39,570 nt of DNA from Candidatus Gastranaerophilales bacterium (GTDB taxonomy: Bacteria; Cyanobacteriota; Vampirovibrionia; Gastranaerophilales; Gastranaerophilaceae), in the NCBI GenBank assembly GCA_944327245.1, contig CALVHD010000017.1:1-39570 (forward strand). Reading direction: 5' to 3'. Positions 1 to 9,364 of this stretch are shown piece after piece. Under the pieces are notes generated by a model that made no database searches, was not told where the DNA came from, and saw nothing but the letters and a program-made list of their open reading frames with translations. Position numbers and translations under genes: made by a program. Positions within the stretch are counted from its first letter, which is position 1, and each line of letters starts with the position of its first letter.

Positions 1-66
1 CTTAATATCCCCTTGTTTTATATTCTAGCAAAAAATTGAGATATAATGTTAATTGTAAAGTTTTTT

Positions 67-2013
67 TTAGTATGTTTGAGGCTTAAATACGCTTGTTTTT
101 AAAACTTCAAGATAATTAGAGCTTAAATGCGCCCAATCAAAAAGAATGACGCCTTTTAATTTTAATTTTCTTATGATATGAATTTGTCTTAATAAATCCT
201 CAGGGTCTGATTCGATAAATCCGGCAAATAATCCGGGGTAAACTTTAACATTATCGGAAGTTTTCTTTTTAATTTCTTCTAACATAGATTTAGCTAAAGT
301 ATCGTCGGATGTTAAAATTAAAGGTGTTAAAACATCGACATATTTTAATTCGCTCCAGCGAACCCAGTCTTGATTTTTGGTTTTCAGGCTAACTTTATAA
401 TCAGGAAAAACAACTGCAGAAAATACTATATTTTTACTTCTTACAATTACAGAAGCTCTTTGGACATAATCAGTTATTTTATCTTGTCTATATTCGCACC
501 ATTTATCCCACAAAGAATCTTTTGGAGTTATTTCTATAGGGTCAATTTCATATACTTTTTTAAATTCTTCCCTTGCAAAATTTGTATAGCCCCATTGGTT
601 TGAAACATTATCTCTTGTTATGTTGGGATAGCGGACATAATCAATATTGACTCCGTCTACATTATATCTTGTTATGATTTCTGAAATCAGTTTTAGCACA
701 AAACTCGTAACTTCAGGGTTTGCAGGATCCAGAAAATATCCGTTGTGTTCCTGCGGGTGTGATACATAGCCGTTATAGTCCGCTTTTAGTTTTGTTTTAT
801 TTTGCCATTGGGGTTTAATCGCTAAAATTGACTTTGGATTTAATTGAGGGTTTCTATTTCCTACATAAAAACTTTCAAACCAAGTGTGAACCTTTATTCC
901 TCTTTTATGAGCTTCTTTAACCCAAATTCCCAAAGTATCAATTCCTTTAAAATCAGGATTTTGTTCTTCAAAACCGTATGATTTCATAACAATGGACGGA
1001 TAAATTGTTCTGCCGTGGTAATAAGTTTCTAAAAATACGTTATTAATTCCCGTATCTTTGATTATATCTAATGTTTTTTGAATTCCTGCTATTGTATTGT
1101 CGGTTGGTCTTATCCAAACTCCCTTTATTTCGTCTTTTAAATACGGCAAGGTATATCTGAATGCTATAGAGGCATTGTTAATGGCTTCTTTGGCACAGTT
1201 TAAAGATACGTTTGAATTATCTTTTAAGGATTTTTTATATTGTTGTTTTGCTCTTTTAAGGTAGTAATAAATATATTTGTCATCTCTTGAATCGTATTCT
1301 GATTTTGTTGATACAAGAATGTCTTCTACATCATTTATTTTGGATTTAGCGTAATATCTGTAGCTATCTACTGTTGTATAGGCCGTTATTGTTCTATTTT
1401 CGATTTCAACTTTTGTTCCTATTTTTAGGTTGTCGGTTATCCACTTTTTTGCGCTTCCATGCCCTGAAATTACAAAACCGTTTCTTGGAATGTTGGAATT
1501 TGCGCCTGTTAGTTTGTCAACAACTCCGTCTATTACTACTGCCTCTTTTCCAAATTCGTTTGTTCCGGTTGTTCTTCCAAAATCTCTTGTATAAATAACA
1601 AGTTGATTAGGCCCTCTATAGCCGGGGTATGTGTTAGACAGGCTTACTTCGTCATCGGGATAAATTGCGCTTATTAATCTTTGAGAAGTTGAGATAATTC
1701 TGTCGTTAGCTTTTGTAGTATAGTTAACTTTGATTGTATCGGAATTTTTCTTTGCGATTTTTGTTTCATCAACTTTTATATTATTCAAATTTTTTATATC
1801 TTTATCTTGAGATTTTTGTATGTAATATGGGTCTTTTCTTTCTTTTTCATAGTACATGATTTTTTTTGATGGGTTTAATAAATCATCTGCGTCAGATTTT
1901 TTAATAGGGATAGCATCCGCTAATACAAAAGGCGTGTTAAAAATTAAAGATAGAACAAAAAAATAAATTAATATATTTTTTCTAAACATCATGTTTTTAA
2001 ATAAACTTCCCAT
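67..2013 (-). CDS. Secreted GH10-like (GHL10/DUF187) glycosyl hydrolase family protein
   Basis: A 648-residue protein. The N-terminus has a clean signal peptide: a basic start (MMFRKN), a hydrophobic run, then a cleavage-like VLADA near residue 33. Residues about 125-215 form a beta-rich domain (LVIYTRDFG, NGFVISGHG). Residues about 293-630 match the glycosyl-hydrolase-like TIM barrel of family PF02638: KGVWIRPTDN at the first strand, then GVNIDYVRYP with the conserved acidic residue, then GVILFDWAHL near the end. Family members are thought to act on peptidoglycan or envelope glycans outside the cell; the substrate is unknown here. The start could be either M of the internal MM (1992 or 1989), because only a weak GGAAG lies upstream of it and none precedes 2013. 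It is divergent from dnaA. Confidence 0.85.
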   Translation of the reverse strand: MGSLFKNMMFRKNILIYFFVLSLIFNTPFVLADAIPIKKSDADDLLNPSKKIMYYEKERKDPYYIQKSQDKDIKNLNNIKVDETKIAKKNSDTIKVNYTTKANDRIISTSQRLISAIYPDDEVSLSNTYPGYRGPNQLVIYTRDFGRTTGTNEFGKEAVVIDGVVDKLTGANSNIPRNGFVISGHGSAKKWITDNLKIGTKVEIENRTITAYTTVDSYRYYAKSKINDVEDILVSTKSEYDSRDDKYIYYYLKRAKQQYKKSLKDNSNVSLNCAKEAINNASIAFRYTLPYLKDEIKGVWIRPTDNTIAGIQKTLDIIKDTGINNVFLETYYHGRTIYPSIVMKSYGFEEQNPDFKGIDTLGIWVKEAHKRGIKVHTWFESFYVGNRNPQLNPKSILAIKPQWQNKTKLKADYNGYVSHPQEHNGYFLDPANPEVTSFVLKLISEIITRYNVDGVNIDYVRYPNITRDNVSNQWGYTNFAREEFKKVYEIDPIEITPKDSLWDKWCEYRQDKITDYVQRASVIVRSKNIVFSAVVFPDYKVSLKTKNQDWVRWSELKYVDVLTPLILTSDDTLAKSMLEEIKKKTSDNVKVYPGLFAGFIESDPEDLLRQIHIIRKLKLKGVILFDWAHLSSNYLEVLKTSVFKPQTY

Positions 2014-2130
2014 ATAACAATAATAATTCTATAATAAAATTTATATAAATGCATTTTTTTGTAAAAAAATTATATAATTATATTAAATTTACTTTTGTTT
2101 AAGGTAAAATAAATAAGAAAGCATGCTGCT

Positions 2131-2160
2131 TTTATTTATGGTTAGACTAAAGTTATTAGG
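2131..2160 (+). promoter_or_regulatory. dnaA leader element shared with the sigma gene leader
   Basis: A segment with core TGGTTAGACTAA lies just upstream of the dnaA start. The same core with matching flanks (TTTATTTA before, TTATTAG after) lies at 14841-14871, upstream of the sigma factor gene. The match is seen directly. Its role is unknown; transcriptional or translational control is an inference. Confidence 0.4.
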
Positions 2161-2174
2161 AATGGTGGCTTTTT

Positions 2175-3578
2175 TTGGCTGGTTTACAAGAACAAAAAGA
2201 AAAAGAAACTTGGGAAAATTTTATTGAAATTTTAAAAAATAAAGTATCCCCCATGGTTCATACTTGGATTAATTGTTTGGAACCGGCAGGCGATTTATTA
2301 GAAGGAAGCGAAGATGAAATCTTTTTAATAAAAAGTAATCAGAGTTTTGGCATACAAGTTTTACAGCAAAAACATTTAAAAGAAGTTGAACAAGCGCTTT
2401 TTGAAGCAACAAACATAAAAAGAACACCAAGATTTATTTTAGATGAAACAATAAAACCAAAGAAAAAAGCAAAACAAACCAAAGATGAAAAAGAGCATAT
2501 TGAAATTGCTCAAAAAATGGAAAATTTAGCTCAAATGCACTCGTTTTGCGGGCTTAATTTAAAATATACTTTTGAAAACTTTGTAGAGGGGGAAAATTCT
2601 CGTTTTGCATATAAAATAGCTCAAATTATTGCTGAAAATCCGGGGCAGAAATATAACCCCTTGTTTATTTCAGGAACTGTTGGTTTAGGTAAAACTCATC
2701 TTATGCAAGCAATAGGGCACAAAATTTTAAAGAATTTTCCTAATTTAAAAATTCGCTACACAAAAGCGGAAGAATTCGGAAATAAATTAATAGAATCTTT
2801 GAATACTTGCAAAAATACTAGTGATTTGAATGAAAAAATGAAAAAATTCAGAGATTTACACAGAAATGTTGATGTTCTTTTAATTGATGATATTCAGTGG
2901 ATAGATGGTAAAAAAAGAACCGAAGAAGAAATTTTTAATACTTTTGATGCTCTATATCATGCAGGAAAACAAATTGTTTTTGCCTCAGACAGACCCTTAT
3001 CAGCCTTTGAATTAATTCCTGACAGATTAAGAAGTCGTTTTGAATGGGGTATTGAAGCTAATATTAAAATTCCGGATTTAGAAACAAGAATTGAAATTGT
3101 AAAACGACATGCCGTTTTATCTAATTATCCAATTTCAGATGAAGTTGCGTTGTTTTTAGCAAAAGAATTTAATACAAATATTAGAGAACTTGAAGGTGCT
3201 TATAATAAAGTCAGCGCAAGGGCTTCTATTGAAGGAGTTGAACTGGATGTTGACTTAGCTAAAGAATATCTTGATTTTAATTCTAAAAAGAAAAAAATAA
3301 CCTTAGAAAATATTCTTGATACTTGTGCAAAATATTTTTCTGTTGAAAAAGATGATATTTTATCAACAGCCAGAGCAAAAGAAATAGTAAATGCAAGAAA
3401 ATATGCAATTTATTTATCAAGAGAATTGTTAGATTTAAGTTATCCAATGTTAGCAAAAGAGTTTAGGAAAAATCATACAACAATTATGTATCAATATGAT
3501 AAATTAAAAGACGACATAAAAACAAATAAAGCAATGCAAATTATATCTGATGAATTGACTGAGTTAATTAAAAAATAG
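2175..3578 (+). CDS. dnaA: Chromosomal replication initiator protein DnaA
   Basis: A 467-residue protein with the DnaA domain order. Domain I is residues about 10-80 (ETWENFIEILKNKVSP resembles the usual helical start). A lysine-rich linker (95-110) leads to the AAA+ domain with Walker A GTVGLGKT (167-174), Walker B LLIDD (235-239) and sensor-1 FASDRP. The C-terminal DNA-binding domain IV carries the signature as FRKNHTTIMYQYDKL, with N where most DnaA proteins have D. It binds DnaA boxes and opens the origin. The start is TTG: the frame closes at a TAG at 2157 and no ATG lies before the conserved region. AGGAA at 2158-2162 is a distant ribosome site. No cluster of DnaA boxes is visible nearby, so the origin need not be here. 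thiS starts 2 bases after its stop. Confidence 0.92.
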   Translation: MAGLQEQKEKETWENFIEILKNKVSPMVHTWINCLEPAGDLLEGSEDEIFLIKSNQSFGIQVLQQKHLKEVEQALFEATNIKRTPRFILDETIKPKKKAKQTKDEKEHIEIAQKMENLAQMHSFCGLNLKYTFENFVEGENSRFAYKIAQIIAENPGQKYNPLFISGTVGLGKTHLMQAIGHKILKNFPNLKIRYTKAEEFGNKLIESLNTCKNTSDLNEKMKKFRDLHRNVDVLLIDDIQWIDGKKRTEEEIFNTFDALYHAGKQIVFASDRPLSAFELIPDRLRSRFEWGIEANIKIPDLETRIEIVKRHAVLSNYPISDEVALFLAKEFNTNIRELEGAYNKVSARASIEGVELDVDLAKEYLDFNSKKKKITLENILDTCAKYFSVEKDDILSTARAKEIVNARKYAIYLSRELLDLSYPMLAKEFRKNHTTIMYQYDKLKDDIKTNKAMQIISDELTELIKK

Positions 3579-3580
3579 AA

Positions 3581-3781
3581 ATGCAAATAAAAGTTAACGG
3601 TGAAATTAAAATAGTTAAAAATAACATAACTCTAAAAGAATTTTTAGAGGATTTGGAGAATTTACCCAAGGTGTTTGTTGTAGAATTAAATAGAAAAATA
3701 ATCAATAAAAATGATTATTTAACTACTATTTTAAAAGAAAATGACAGCCTCGAAATTGTTCATTTTTGTGCAGGCGGCTAA
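3581..3781 (+). CDS. thiS: ThiS-type sulfur carrier protein
   Basis: A 66-residue ubiquitin-fold protein. It opens with the beta strand MQIKVNGEI, contains the ThiS-like TLKEFLEDL helix and VVELNRKII strand, and ends in the diagnostic Gly-Gly (CAGG). In the family the terminal glycine is adenylated and thiocarboxylated to donate sulfur for the thiamine thiazole ring. The gene starts 2 bases after the dnaA stop and ends 16 bases before purH, so it is probably co-transcribed and translationally coupled. No thiF, thiG or thiH is in this window. Another small GG carrier such as MoaD is less likely given the length and the DSLEIVHFCAGG ending. Confidence 0.88.
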   Translation: MQIKVNGEIKIVKNNITLKEFLEDLENLPKVFVVELNRKIINKNDYLTTILKENDSLEIVHFCAGG

Positions 3782-3797
3782 ATTAAAAGAGGGAAAA

Positions 3798-5282
3798 ATG
3801 AGAGCATATATTAGTGTTAGCGATAAAGAAAACATAGAAATTTTAGCTAAAAATCTTATAGATAAAAATTATGAAATTATTTCAACAGGTAATACTTATA
3901 ATTATCTTAAAGAAAAGGGAATAAATGCCGTTGAAAGTTCTACAATAACAGGATTTAGCGAGCTTTTGGGAGGAAAAGTTAAATCTCTTCATCCTGAAAT
4001 TTTTTCTGGAATTTTAGCAAATATAGATGAAAGAACGGATAAAACAATTAAGGCTTTTGATTTGGTAGCTGTTGATTTATATCCTTTTGAAAAATACATA
4101 GATAAAGATATTGAAGAAGAAACATTATTAAATAATATCGATATAGGCGGAGTTGCCTTATTAAGGGCGGCAGCAAAAAATTATCATAATGTAATAGTTA
4201 TTTCATCAAAAGATGATTATACAATTGATCTTGATGAAATTGATGAAAATAAAAGGCAAGAGCTTGCGCTAAAGGTTTTTAATAAGACTTCAAAATACGA
4301 TTATTTAATTTATAAAAAGTTTTCAAAATTATTTAAAAAAGAAGAAAATGATAAACTCTATAATTTCAATAAAATCCAAGATTTAAGATATGGCGAAAAT
4401 CCTCATCAAAAAGCAGGTTTATTCAGCTATAACAAAGAGCTTGATTGGGAATTATTAAACGGCAAAATGATGTCATATAATAACATCTTAGATTCAACAT
4501 CTGCTCTTGAAATAGCGGCAGAATTTTTTGATGTAGCGGCAGCTGTTATAGTTAAGCACACAAATCCTTGCGCTGTAGCATTGTCATCTGATATTGACTC
4601 CGCTTGGGATAAAGCGCTGGATTCTGACCCGATTAGTCCTTTTGGCGGTGTTGTTGCGCTAACTAAAGAAGTAACATTATCATTAGCTAAAAAATTGAGT
4701 TCAATGTTTTTAGAAGTGATTTTAGCACCGTCATATTCAACCGAGGCGCTTGAAGAATTAAAGAAAAAGAAAAATTTAAGAGTTATTAAAATTAACACGC
4801 CTTATGAAAAAATATTGAGTTTTTGTGATGAAGAAATAAGATTAACTCCTTTTGGTGCTTTAATTCAACAAAAAGATACAAAAGACCTTGATGTTTCAAC
4901 TTTTAAGGTAATCACCAAGAAAAAACCGGAGCAAAATGAAGTTGAAGATATGATTTTTGCTTTTAAGGTTGTAAAACACGTTAAATCTAATGCTATTGTT
5001 GTTGCAAAAGATTTAAGAACTTTAGGAATTTGTGCAGGGCAAACAAATAGAGTTGCAAGTGTTGAAATAGCGCTAAATCGTGTTTGTGATTCAACAAAAG
5101 ATACGGTTATTGCAAGTGATGGATTTTTCCCTGCAATAGATAATATTCAAGTTGCAGCACAAAATAGGGTGAGCGCAATAATTCAGCCGGCAGGCAGCAT
5201 AAAAGATAAAGAGGTTATTGAAACAGCTGATAAATATAATATTTCTATGATAGCAACAGGTATAAGGCATTTTAAACACTAA
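3798..5282 (+). CDS. purH: Bifunctional AICAR transformylase / IMP cyclohydrolase PurH
   Basis: A 494-residue enzyme for the last two steps of de novo IMP synthesis: formyl transfer to AICAR, then ring closure. The N-terminal cyclohydrolase (MGS-like) domain starts with AYISVSDK and has GGKVKSLHPEIFSGIL. The transformylase domain has RYGENPHQKA, the catalytic VKHTNPCAVA, SDGFFPAIDN, and the family ending MIATGIRHFKH. The start is ATG 3798 because AGAGGG lies at 3789-3793 and homologues begin at this point. A longer frame from 3741 overlaps thiS and is unlikely. It is slightly shorter than many PurH proteins. The stop overlaps the next start by one base (TAATG). Confidence 0.95.
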   Translation: MRAYISVSDKENIEILAKNLIDKNYEIISTGNTYNYLKEKGINAVESSTITGFSELLGGKVKSLHPEIFSGILANIDERTDKTIKAFDLVAVDLYPFEKYIDKDIEEETLLNNIDIGGVALLRAAAKNYHNVIVISSKDDYTIDLDEIDENKRQELALKVFNKTSKYDYLIYKKFSKLFKKEENDKLYNFNKIQDLRYGENPHQKAGLFSYNKELDWELLNGKMMSYNNILDSTSALEIAAEFFDVAAAVIVKHTNPCAVALSSDIDSAWDKALDSDPISPFGGVVALTKEVTLSLAKKLSSMFLEVILAPSYSTEALEELKKKKNLRVIKINTPYEKILSFCDEEIRLTPFGALIQQKDTKDLDVSTFKVITKKKPEQNEVEDMIFAFKVVKHVKSNAIVVAKDLRTLGICAGQTNRVASVEIALNRVCDSTKDTVIASDGFFPAIDNIQVAAQNRVSAIIQPAGSIKDKEVIETADKYNISMIATGIRHFKH

Positions 5283-6451
5283 TGAAAAATGTATTTTCAA
5301 AAGAATCAAGAGCAATTTTCGGTTTAAGTTTCGGTCATTTTAATATTGACCTTTATGCAGCTTTATTGGTGCCTTTATACCCTTTAATAACATCAAACCT
5401 TGGAATTACTCTTGCTTCAATCAGCTCTATTATTGCCTTTGGGCATCTTGTTTCATCTATGATGCAGCCAGTGTTTGGCTTTTTTTCCGACAGATTGCGT
5501 CATAGAGTCTTTATGGTTTGGGGATTGGTTGTATCATCCATATTTATTCCTTTAGCAATAAAAGCAAATACTGTTCAATTGTTTTTAATGTGTCTTTTAT
5601 TGGGAATGTTAGGTAATGCTTTTTTCCATCCGCAAGTGAGCGCTTTAGTTAAAGATTTTAATAAAAATAATCCTAATTTATCTCGTGCAATGGGAATATT
5701 TTTGGGTTTGGGAACTATAGGTTATGCTCTTGGACCTTATTTATCAACATTTTTAGTAGATAATTTTGGTGAAAACTCTTTATTGTACACATCAATTCTG
5801 GGGCTTTTAAGTGCTGTATTTATGTACTTTTTTGTACCTAAAAAACCATCAAGCGATTGTTATAATAAAGAAAATTTCTTCTTTATCATGAAAGAAATTT
5901 TAAAAAACAAAGTTTGTATGTTTTTGATGTTTATTTCCGTAATAAAATCAGCTTTGAGTATTTCTTTTGGGACATATATTCCTTTTTTGCTTAAAAAACA
6001 AGGCTTTAGCCTTGAAATAACAGGCTTAATTGTTACTTTATTTTTTATTTCGGGAGGTTTAGCTACAATATTTAGTTCAAAAATAGAGAAAAAAATAGGT
6101 ACAAGAGGGGTTATTGTTCTTTCATTTATAAGTGTTTTACCTTTAATCTTGTTGTTTTTGCATTTTCTTAATTACAACAAATTGCTGGCATGTACTTTGT
6201 TTATTTTAACCGGATTTTTTATTTTGCTTTCAGTTGGTGTTATTTTGGTTAATGCCCAAAAAGCTATGCCAAAATATACAGGTGTCATAAGCGGAGTTAT
6301 GCAAGGTTTCAGCTGGGGCTTAGGAGCTTTGTTTTTATCTCCTTTAGGTTTTATAGGTCAAAACTTCGGTATAGATAAAATTTTGATTTTAATGAGCGCA
6401 ATTGCTTTTTTAGTTGGTTTATACACAATTAAAAATAAAGAACTTATTTAG
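5282..6451 (+). CDS. MFS transporter, fosmidomycin-resistance (Fsr) type
   Basis: A 389-residue integral membrane protein with about 12 hydrophobic segments. The opening GLSFGHFNIDLYAALLVPL resembles the Fsr subgroup of the major facilitator superfamily, which begins with a GHF-N-D motif in the first helix. The segment FFSDRLRHRVFM between helices 2 and 3 matches the MFS loop motif. Fsr proteins export small drugs in some bacteria; the real substrate here is unknown. The start codon overlaps the purH stop (TAATG), indicating translational coupling. The 3' end overlaps the convergent permease gene by 8 bases. Confidence 0.85.
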   Translation: MKNVFSKESRAIFGLSFGHFNIDLYAALLVPLYPLITSNLGITLASISSIIAFGHLVSSMMQPVFGFFSDRLRHRVFMVWGLVVSSIFIPLAIKANTVQLFLMCLLLGMLGNAFFHPQVSALVKDFNKNNPNLSRAMGIFLGLGTIGYALGPYLSTFLVDNFGENSLLYTSILGLLSAVFMYFFVPKKPSSDCYNKENFFFIMKEILKNKVCMFLMFISVIKSALSISFGTYIPFLLKKQGFSLEITGLIVTLFFISGGLATIFSSKIEKKIGTRGVIVLSFISVLPLILLFLHFLNYNKLLACTLFILTGFFILLSVGVILVNAQKAMPKYTGVISGVMQGFSWGLGALFLSPLGFIGQNFGIDKILILMSAIAFLVGLYTIKNKELI

Positions 6452-7814
6452 TTATTCTTCTTTTCTTTTGCCAAAAATGATAAACGGGTATGCCGACTAA
6501 AGTAACTAAAAGCCCTGGAACCGTATAATGAGGTTTAAAAACAGTTAGAGTAATAATAATAAAGCTTGCTAAAATAACAAATAATATAGGTACAAAATCA
6601 GGTACTCTATATGTGTGGCGTTGACGAGGGAATAATTTTCTCATTCTAAAAATGCCAAAAATAGTTATAGTGTAAAAAATCAAAGATGAATAAATAACAT
6701 AGTCTAATAATTGGGCGTAATTTCCCCATAAAATTAAAATACAAATCCAAAAGCATTGAAGCCACAAGGAATTTTGGGGAACTCTTGTTTTTCTGTCGAT
6801 ATAAGCTAATTTTCTAAAGAAAATTTTATCTTTTGCCATTTTATAATAAACCCTAGATCCTGTTAAAATCATGCCATTTGCAGACCCAAAAGCAGACATA
6901 ACAATAATTAGAGCGATTATAATTAAGGCTTTTTGACCGAAAATATTACTCATTAATTGCGCTACAACAATATTTTCAGGTGCATTTTTTATAAGCTCTA
7001 AGGGTAAATTTGTTAAATAAATCATATTTAAAAGAAAATATAATGATATAACAAGCATTGTACCAATGAATAAGGCTTTTTTGATATTTTTTTCAGGTTT
7101 TTTAATTTCTGATGAAATAAAAGTTACATTGTTCCAAGTAATTGAAGCAAATAAAGCACCAACAACGCTCATTCCTATTGTTTTAATCATATTAAAATCA
7201 AAATTTATGGGATTATTTATTAGAGAAAAGTTTAATTTTACTGTTTCAAGGCTGAAACCAAAAAATATTCCGCAGACAATTATAGCTAAAATGGATAATA
7301 CCTTTGCAACAGTAAAAATATTTTGGGTAAAAACTCCTGCTTTTATGCCTCTTGAGTTAATATAAGTTATAAAAAGCACGGTCAAAATTGCAAAAATTTG
7401 CTGAGTATTTAAACTAAATCCGCCGATGACAAGGACTTGATGCATCGAACTTATAAAAGGAAAAATAAGTCCGAAAAATTTTGCCATAGCAATGCTTACA
7501 GCCGCAAGTGTTCCTGTTTGAATAACCAAGAATAGTGTCCAGCCGTATAAAAATGCGATTTCTTCATTAAAAATTTTTTTTAAATAAATATATTGACCAC
7601 CCTCTGATGGAATTGTTGAAGATAATTCGCCATAGCTTAAAGCACCCAAAAGTGTTATAATTCCTGCTAAAATCCAGATAATTATTAATAAAATAGCTGA
7701 ATTTGTTTCTTTTGCAATGTGCGATGAAACAATAAATATTCCGCTTCCAATCATAGAGCCTGCTACGATTGAAATTGCGTCTTTAAGGGAAAGTACTCTT
7801 TTTAGTTCAGACAT
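6444..7814 (-). CDS. APC-family amino acid permease
   Basis: A 456-residue membrane protein with about 12 hydrophobic segments. The first helix has the APC signature AISIVAGSMIGSGIFIVSS, whose GSGIF unwound stretch binds the substrate backbone in this family. SEGGQYIYLKKIF follows helix 2, also typical. It probably imports an amino acid by proton symport or exchange in the inner membrane; the sequence does not give the specificity. It is monocistronic as far as I can see, convergent with the MFS gene. Confidence 0.88.
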   Translation of the reverse strand: MSELKRVLSLKDAISIVAGSMIGSGIFIVSSHIAKETNSAILLIIIWILAGIITLLGALSYGELSSTIPSEGGQYIYLKKIFNEEIAFLYGWTLFLVIQTGTLAAVSIAMAKFFGLIFPFISSMHQVLVIGGFSLNTQQIFAILTVLFITYINSRGIKAGVFTQNIFTVAKVLSILAIIVCGIFFGFSLETVKLNFSLINNPINFDFNMIKTIGMSVVGALFASITWNNVTFISSEIKKPEKNIKKALFIGTMLVISLYFLLNMIYLTNLPLELIKNAPENIVVAQLMSNIFGQKALIIIALIIVMSAFGSANGMILTGSRVYYKMAKDKIFFRKLAYIDRKTRVPQNSLWLQCFWICILILWGNYAQLLDYVIYSSLIFYTITIFGIFRMRKLFPRQRHTYRVPDFVPILFVILASFIIITLTVFKPHYTVPGLLVTLVGIPVYHFWQKKRRITK

Positions 7815-7840
7815 ATAAAAATCATATCATAAAAATTTTA

Positions 7841-9241
7841 TTATTGATTATTTGAGGAGTTCTCTTTTTTTGTAAGCGCTTTTACAATCATATATTGCAC
7901 TTTTGGAATTAAATATCCAAGTGCAAAAATTGAAACAAATATACCCAATGAATATCTTAATAAATTAGTTTTTATATTTTTATTTGCAAGTTTTTGAAGA
8001 AAATCATTGTTAAATTCTCCGTTTTTTAAATTAGAATTAACTTGGTTCATATAATCAACAACAGATTGTCTTATAGAATCCAGTTTTTTAGCTGAAATAT
8101 ATTTTAATTTATCAGATGAAGCTCCATCTGTTGCTTTTTCAAAGACTGATTTTAAGAATTTTGGTTCTGTAATAAGTCCGTTTGATAAAACATCTTTTGC
8201 TTCATTTTTATCTAAAATCGGATTTTCTTTAAAAAACGGCTGCAGTTGAGTCATCAATTCCGCTTTTTTTGTTTTAGAAGGGAAAACTTTAGAAAATTCG
8301 TTTAATGAAACGGTTTTTTTATCTTTAAATAAACTATCTAATTTTTCTAAATCTTCTTTTGAAATTTCACCTATTGTTGATTTTAGAAAATCATTGAAAT
8401 CAATTTTGTCTTTATTTTCTTCAAGCATTTGATTAATAACTTCTAAAGTTTTAGGGTTGATATCGGCATTTTTAGTTAAAAATGGCAGTTTATTCAGTAA
8501 TTTTACCGTGTGTTTTGTGGCACATAAATAAAAATACATTGATGTAATATCTCTAAAAAGATTACCTATTTTCATCTGCGGAGTTTTAGCGTTTATACAT
8601 CTTCCTGAAACCACTCCAATGTCTGTTATGAATAATCTTGCTGTTGAATTGTTTTCTAAAATATGAGCAGCTGTTGTTGCTTTATCCGCTAAAGAAGTAA
8701 ATTTGATTTCTTTATTTTTTGAATTTAGGTTGTTTTTAAAATCTTCAAAAGAATAATTTTTTAAAAGGGTGTCTTTTTTATCTTCTTTTGAAGCTTTTTT
8801 GCTTAATTTGTAGCTTATTTTAGGCAAAATAAAACCTATAAAACAAGTTGCTAAAGCAGTGCTTAGAAGAATATTGGCTGCTTTAAAGCCGTAGGCTTTC
8901 GGATTTATTTTATTGTTTTTTATGGGATTTCTTAAATAATCAAAACCAATATCAAAATTTGCTTGCGGAATTTTAAGAATATTTTTTCCTATAAAATCTC
9001 CGATTTTTTTAAGCATTTGAACGCCATAAATCCAAACTACGGCACTAACACCCTGTTCAATTAATCTATCAAAGGCTTCTTGTTTGCCGAAAGTTTTATT
9101 TGCGACATTGGCTCTACCTAAAGTAACTCCTGTTTCAATTGCAAGAGTCGGGATTGTTGCGTTGGCATTATAAAAAGCACTAAGAGGCTTAGCCAGTGCT
9201 GAAATATTATCAAATTTTTGGTTTTGATTGTTAATGCGCAT
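7841..9241 (-). CDS. Membrane protein of unknown function with EF-hand-like middle
   Basis: A 466-residue protein I do not recognise. Hydrophobic stretches lie at about residues 64-77, 121-141 (ILLSTALATCFIGFILPKI) and 431-449 (IFVSIFALGYLIPKV). The last two end in the same pattern, GFILPK/GYLIPK followed by a tyrosine and basic residues, suggesting an internal duplication of a membrane hairpin. Between them (about 270-330) is a charged helical stretch with two loose EF-hand-like units (NKDKIDFNDFLKS and KDKKTVSLNEF). Their calcium loops are too short and lack the usual glycine, so calcium binding is doubtful. There is no cleavable signal peptide. It is probably an inner-membrane protein of a lineage-specific family. 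Its neighbours give no functional clue. Confidence 0.7.
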   Translation of the reverse strand: MRINNQNQKFDNISALAKPLSAFYNANATIPTLAIETGVTLGRANVANKTFGKQEAFDRLIEQGVSAVVWIYGVQMLKKIGDFIGKNILKIPQANFDIGFDYLRNPIKNNKINPKAYGFKAANILLSTALATCFIGFILPKISYKLSKKASKEDKKDTLLKNYSFEDFKNNLNSKNKEIKFTSLADKATTAAHILENNSTARLFITDIGVVSGRCINAKTPQMKIGNLFRDITSMYFYLCATKHTVKLLNKLPFLTKNADINPKTLEVINQMLEENKDKIDFNDFLKSTIGEISKEDLEKLDSLFKDKKTVSLNEFSKVFPSKTKKAELMTQLQPFFKENPILDKNEAKDVLSNGLITEPKFLKSVFEKATDGASSDKLKYISAKKLDSIRQSVVDYMNQVNSNLKNGEFNNDFLQKLANKNIKTNLLRYSLGIFVSIFALGYLIPKVQYMIVKALTKKENSSNNQ

Positions 9242-9352
9242 AACTTTTTATTAAAAACATATGAAATAAAAAGTTTGCTAGATTATTAGTTTTTGGTTTT
9301 ATTAATTATAAATTATAAAGCATAAAGCATATGAAATTCGCCAAAAGTATTG

Positions 9353-9358
9353 TATAAT
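9353..9358 (+). promoter_or_regulatory. -10 box TATAAT next to the AlbA_2 gene start
   Basis: A perfect TATAAT ends 6 bases before ATG 9365, so transcription from it would begin at or next to the start codon. No convincing -35 box lies 16-18 bases upstream. A leaderless mRNA is therefore a hypothesis. Confidence 0.4.
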
Positions 9359-9364
9359 GGAACC

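Noticed and set aside
370-603. Plus-strand frame inside the glycosidase gene
   Set aside because: Antisense shadow: hydrophobic low-complexity translation, no ribosome site, and the opposite strand has clear domain motifs.
4427-4798. 123-codon minus-strand frame in purH
   Set aside because: Lies opposite the conserved transformylase motifs; a shadow.
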